Made by a program: the position numbers and the translations under genes
Source of the DNA: Algoriphagus marincola DSM 16067
GTDB lineage: Bacteria; Bacteroidota; Bacteroidia; Cytophagales; Cyclobacteriaceae
Assembly: GCF_000429405.1 (NCBI RefSeq)
Contig: NZ_AUBU01000006.1
Location: 368,016 to 432,015, forward strand
Length of the DNA stretch: 64,000 nucleotides
Reading direction: 5' to 3'
The notes under the pieces: generated by a model
What the model was told of the DNA's origin: nothing
Databases searched by the model: none
The model's input: only the letters and a program-made list of their open reading frames with translations
In this document: positions 61,268 through 64,000 of the stretch, one piece after another
How positions within the stretch are numbered: the stretch's first letter is position 1
Layout: every line of letters begins with the position of its first letter

Positions 61268-64000
61268 ATGGATCAGCAATACAAAATTTTTGGAAAGATC
61301 AGCGGGGTATTTGCCTTGTTGATACTCTTGTTATTGGGTATCTTCAATCAGTCCTTCGCACAAAATCAAAATGTCAAGCCATTTACTCAGCGGGTAGGAA
61401 CACCTGCTCCACCAAATGGAATTTTCCGTATTAAAGGAGACTATACTCTTATCGGGAATACCAACTTGACTTTAGAGGATTATGGAGATAACACCAATAA
61501 CTCGAACAATGAAATGATCTATGTGGATATAGACGGAGATGGGCAGACGCTGAACTCCTCTTCATCTACTTTGGTCTTTTCTCAGGAGAATGGTATTGAT
61601 CCCAATTGTTCAGAGATCCTCTACGCAGGGCTTTATTGGTCAGGAAGATCTACTTCTGACCAATATGTCGTTAATATTGGAGGAACTAATGTAACAACTG
61701 ATATTTTTCATAATCAGAGTATTGGTTCAGGTTCTTCTTATTCATTAACGATGTCCAGAGGTGGCTCTCTTAATGATTATTATGCTATTTACACCTTTGC
61801 TGGTTCAGGTGACACATATCAATTTCATTTTACAAATGATCAAATTGGTCCTAACGGAGAAAGGATGTATTATACTATTAACGGTGGTAGTCCAATTTTT
61901 CCATCAGGTCAAATTCGTGAAACAAATGTACCCTCAAACGATCAGGAGAGAGTTACTTTTAATCCGATTGTATTTAATGATGGATCAAGAGTCATCTCTA
62001 TAGATGAACTGACTCGCGAAGAGGACGAGGATGCTCAAGAATCTGATTTTTTGAATAATCAAAATTTTGCTAGAGTTACAATAACTAGCGGTGGCACTAC
62101 TCTCGACAAAAGACAAGTAAAACTGAAAGGTCCTGGAGCTGCAAATTATACTCAAATTACAGCCTCAAATTCCAATATTCAATATTCCTCAGGTGGAAAT
62201 TTGGCGGATATTTTTGTTGGTTATTCCGACATCACTCAATATGTAAAAGACAATGGTCTTGGAGAGTACACTGTTGCGGACCTGGCTTTAGTTGAAGGAG
62301 ATGGAGGAGCTACTGGTTATTTTGGACAGTGGGGTATTGTCGTGGTCTACCAAAATGAAAGGATGCCTTGGAGAGATGTTACGCTTTTTGACGGTTTTTC
62401 TTACGTCCAATCTCCTGGAGATGGAGATTTGGCGGAAGGGGTTTTGAATATTTCAGGCTTTAATGCGGCTCAAAGCGGTGATGTGAATGTAAAGCTAGGT
62501 GTAATGGCCGGAGAAGGTGATCGCGGGATTACAGGAGACTTTTTGGAAATTGAAGCTGGGGTTAACACAAATGATTGGAGAAGACTATCTCATCCACTTA
62601 CCACGACAGGTAACTTTTTTAATTCCTCCATATATACTCCAAATAGGGATGCCAGCAATGATTTAGTTGTCAATCCTCGGAATCCGAATATACTTAATAA
62701 TACCGGTATTGATATTGCGATGTGGAATATCGATAATACCAATAATCAGATTATTGCAAACAGTCAGACTTCTACCCGCTTCAAGTATGGTACGACCCAA
62801 GATTTGTATGCCATTTACTTCGTGGCCTTTGCAGTAGATGCCTATGTTCCTGATGTAGAGGCTTTCCATCAATTGATTGATATAAATGGTCAAGGACCTG
62901 GAGCTACTATTGAGCCAGGTCAAGAAGCTACATTCACTGTAGAATTAACGAATAAGTCTCTCACGGAAGGAGATGAGCAGGGCAAATTGGAAATTGCCAT
63001 CCCATTTGGTTCAATTGTAGATTTAAACAGTTTTGAAACTGAATTTCACACCAGTGTTACGCCAGGTGGAAATAGTGCTCCGACCTTTGATCCGAATACA
63101 AGTATTTTGACCTGGCAATTTGGAGATTTGCCCTTATCCAGTGATGTTGGGCTGACTGTTGATGATGTGCTTGCTACGCTTACCTATTCGTTGATAGCAA
63201 CGGATGACTGTTTGATTCTTTTTGACAACGAATGTTCTCTACCAAGTATGAGTGTGGATGGAACTGTTTCTGTAGTGGGTGCGATTTCTGGAGCTCCTTT
63301 GGTTGATGACCTAATAATTGATCGAGATACTTCAGATCCTTGTGCCGGTGATACTGGTTTACGAGGACCGATTGAAATTTCTTTTGATACGAGTAATTTT
63401 CAGTGCAGTGAGTTTATAGCTGACTTCGAATTCTGTGCACCTAAGGATGAGGTGACTTTGGCAGAGATCGAAGCTATTTATGACTTCCCTGATGGATATA
63501 CATTCTATGACGGAACTGATAGAACTATAGCAAATCAGTTCGATGCCAACACTCCATTCCCTGGGGCTGGAACTTACTATGCATTTCCATTTGACTCGAA
63601 TATTTTCTCTGGTTGCTACACGGAGTTTACTATTTCTATTATTCCAGCGCCTACCCTAGTGGTAAATGATCCAGCAGCTGTTTGTACTCCAGGTACGGTT
63701 GATTTGACAGCTGATGCAGTTACTGCAGGAAGTGATTCTGATTTGACATTTACTTATTGGACAGACGAGGATGCGACTGTTTCCCTTCAGAATCCAGCTG
63801 CTGTAGCCACTTCAGGTACATATTATATCAGAGCTAAGAATGCAGCTGGCTGTTTTGTGATTGAGGCTGTTGATGTGGTGGTAAATGAGACTCCGATTGC
63901 GCCGGTATTGGATGTTCCTGCACCAGCTTGTGATGCGACGAGCGTGACGATTACATTCACCGCTGAGGCTGGAGTTGAATACTCCTTGACCAATACATTT
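61268..64000 (+). CDS. Giant cell-surface protein, 3' end outside the window
   Basis: The frame stays open for 911 codons from the ATG at 61268 to the right edge. A signal peptide (VFALLILLLLGIFNQSFAQ) is followed by about 480 residues rich in Asn, Gly, Thr and Ser. A DUF11-like segment comes next (GATIEPGQEATFTVELTNKS), then Ig-like repeats near residues 798-880 (CTPGTVDLTADAVTAG, SGTYYIRAKNAAGCFVIEAV). This is the pattern of long Bacteroidota adhesins that usually end in a secretion (T9SS or gliding-type) C-terminal domain, which is not in the window. Confidence 0.85.
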   Translation, partial: MDQQYKIFGKISGVFALLILLLLGIFNQSFAQNQNVKPFTQRVGTPAPPNGIFRIKGDYTLIGNTNLTLEDYGDNTNNSNNEMIYVDIDGDGQTLNSSSSTLVFSQENGIDPNCSEILYAGLYWSGRSTSDQYVVNIGGTNVTTDIFHNQSIGSGSSYSLTMSRGGSLNDYYAIYTFAGSGDTYQFHFTNDQIGPNGERMYYTINGGSPIFPSGQIRETNVPSNDQERVTFNPIVFNDGSRVISIDELTREEDEDAQESDFLNNQNFARVTITSGGTTLDKRQVKLKGPGAANYTQITASNSNIQYSSGGNLADIFVGYSDITQYVKDNGLGEYTVADLALVEGDGGATGYFGQWGIVVVYQNERMPWRDVTLFDGFSYVQSPGDGDLAEGVLNISGFNAAQSGDVNVKLGVMAGEGDRGITGDFLEIEAGVNTNDWRRLSHPLTTTGNFFNSSIYTPNRDASNDLVVNPRNPNILNNTGIDIAMWNIDNTNNQIIANSQTSTRFKYGTTQDLYAIYFVAFAVDAYVPDVEAFHQLIDINGQGPGATIEPGQEATFTVELTNKSLTEGDEQGKLEIAIPFGSIVDLNSFETEFHTSVTPGGNSAPTFDPNTSILTWQFGDLPLSSDVGLTVDDVLATLTYSLIATDDCLILFDNECSLPSMSVDGTVSVVGAISGAPLVDDLIIDRDTSDPCAGDTGLRGPIEISFDTSNFQCSEFIADFEFCAPKDEVTLAEIEAIYDFPDGYTFYDGTDRTIANQFDANTPFPGAGTYYAFPFDSNIFSGCYTEFTISIIPAPTLVVNDPAAVCTPGTVDLTADAVTAGSDSDLTFTYWTDEDATVSLQNPAAVATSGTYYIRAKNAAGCFVIEAVDVVVNETPIAPVLDVPAPACDATSVTITFTAEAGVEYSLTNTF

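Noticed and set aside
1..64000. CRISPR arrays, tRNA or rRNA genes, insertion sequences and prophage
   Set aside because: No regularly spaced repeats, cloverleaf-like sequences or transposase/phage genes were seen by eye; a dedicated tRNA scan could still find a missed one.

Overview
The window looks like a chromosomal segment of a Bacteroidota bacterium, most likely order Cytophagales (Cyclobacteriaceae, Algoriphagus-like). Reasons visible in the sequence: a mutY-ssb-gldE block with an HU gene and rng beside it; many lipoproteins with short Bacteroidota-type signal peptides; DUF3857, DUF3127 and DUF4221-like families; a TonB-dependent receptor with a carboxypeptidase-regulatory N-terminal domain; LytS/LytTR signalling; and few Shine-Dalgarno sites. 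This is an inference from gene content; no 16S gene is present. No tRNA or rRNA gene, CRISPR array, transposase or prophage gene was found, so most of the region reads as core chromosome.

Layout. 0-4 kb: LytS/LytT two-component pair (kinase cut by the left edge), a membrane protein and a DUF4221-like lipoprotein. 4-10 kb: rng, a tiny 29-residue ribosomal-type protein, a TPR protein and an HU protein on the minus strand; mutY, ssb and gldE on the plus strand. 10-16.5 kb: glutamate synthase gltB-gltD. 16.5-24.7 kb: lipoprotein, Spy-like protein, NDH-2, YebC, ITPase-like protein, a secreted protein, M28 peptidase and a ClC channel. 24.66-25.07 kb: an AT-rich non-coding stretch with three perfect DnaA boxes and two near matches, an oriC candidate. 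25-32 kb: methyltransferase-mtgA pair and a tight operon of three DUF3857 proteins, of which only the first keeps a transglutaminase-type Cys and His. 32-45 kb: MaoC hydratase, tatD-tcdA, second DUF4221-like lipoprotein, serine hydrolase, TonB receptor, superoxide dismutase, tadA with a PiT-like membrane protein, Na/Pi symporter, deoC and a Lys1-like dehydrogenase. 45-52 kb: a methyltransferase, nrnA followed by three FKBP lipoproteins, ndk, and two paralogous lipoproteins flanking a nitroreductase. 52-58 kb: a membrane-anchored MutS-like ATPase, purK-purE, small proteins, DUF3127 protein, and a sigma factor overlapping a small partner gene. 58-64 kb: aldehyde dehydrogenase and alpha/beta hydrolase, then a secreted protein and a very large cell-surface protein cut by the right edge.

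How the genes fit together. Several sets are translationally coupled by short overlaps or near-zero gaps: kinase/regulator, gltB/gltD, methyltransferase/mtgA, the DUF3857 trio, tatD/tcdA, PiT-like/tadA, Lys1-like/deoC, the FKBP set, purK/purE, sigma factor/partner and ALDH/hydrolase. Many intrinsic terminators are clear, and several overlap a stop codon.

No wholly new multi-gene system could be demonstrated. The best leads are the oriC candidate, the DUF3857 trio with two apparent pseudoenzymes, the membrane MutS-like protein, the unlisted small genes at 5704-5793, 52119-52283 and 55846-55998, and the structured region at 20643-20850.
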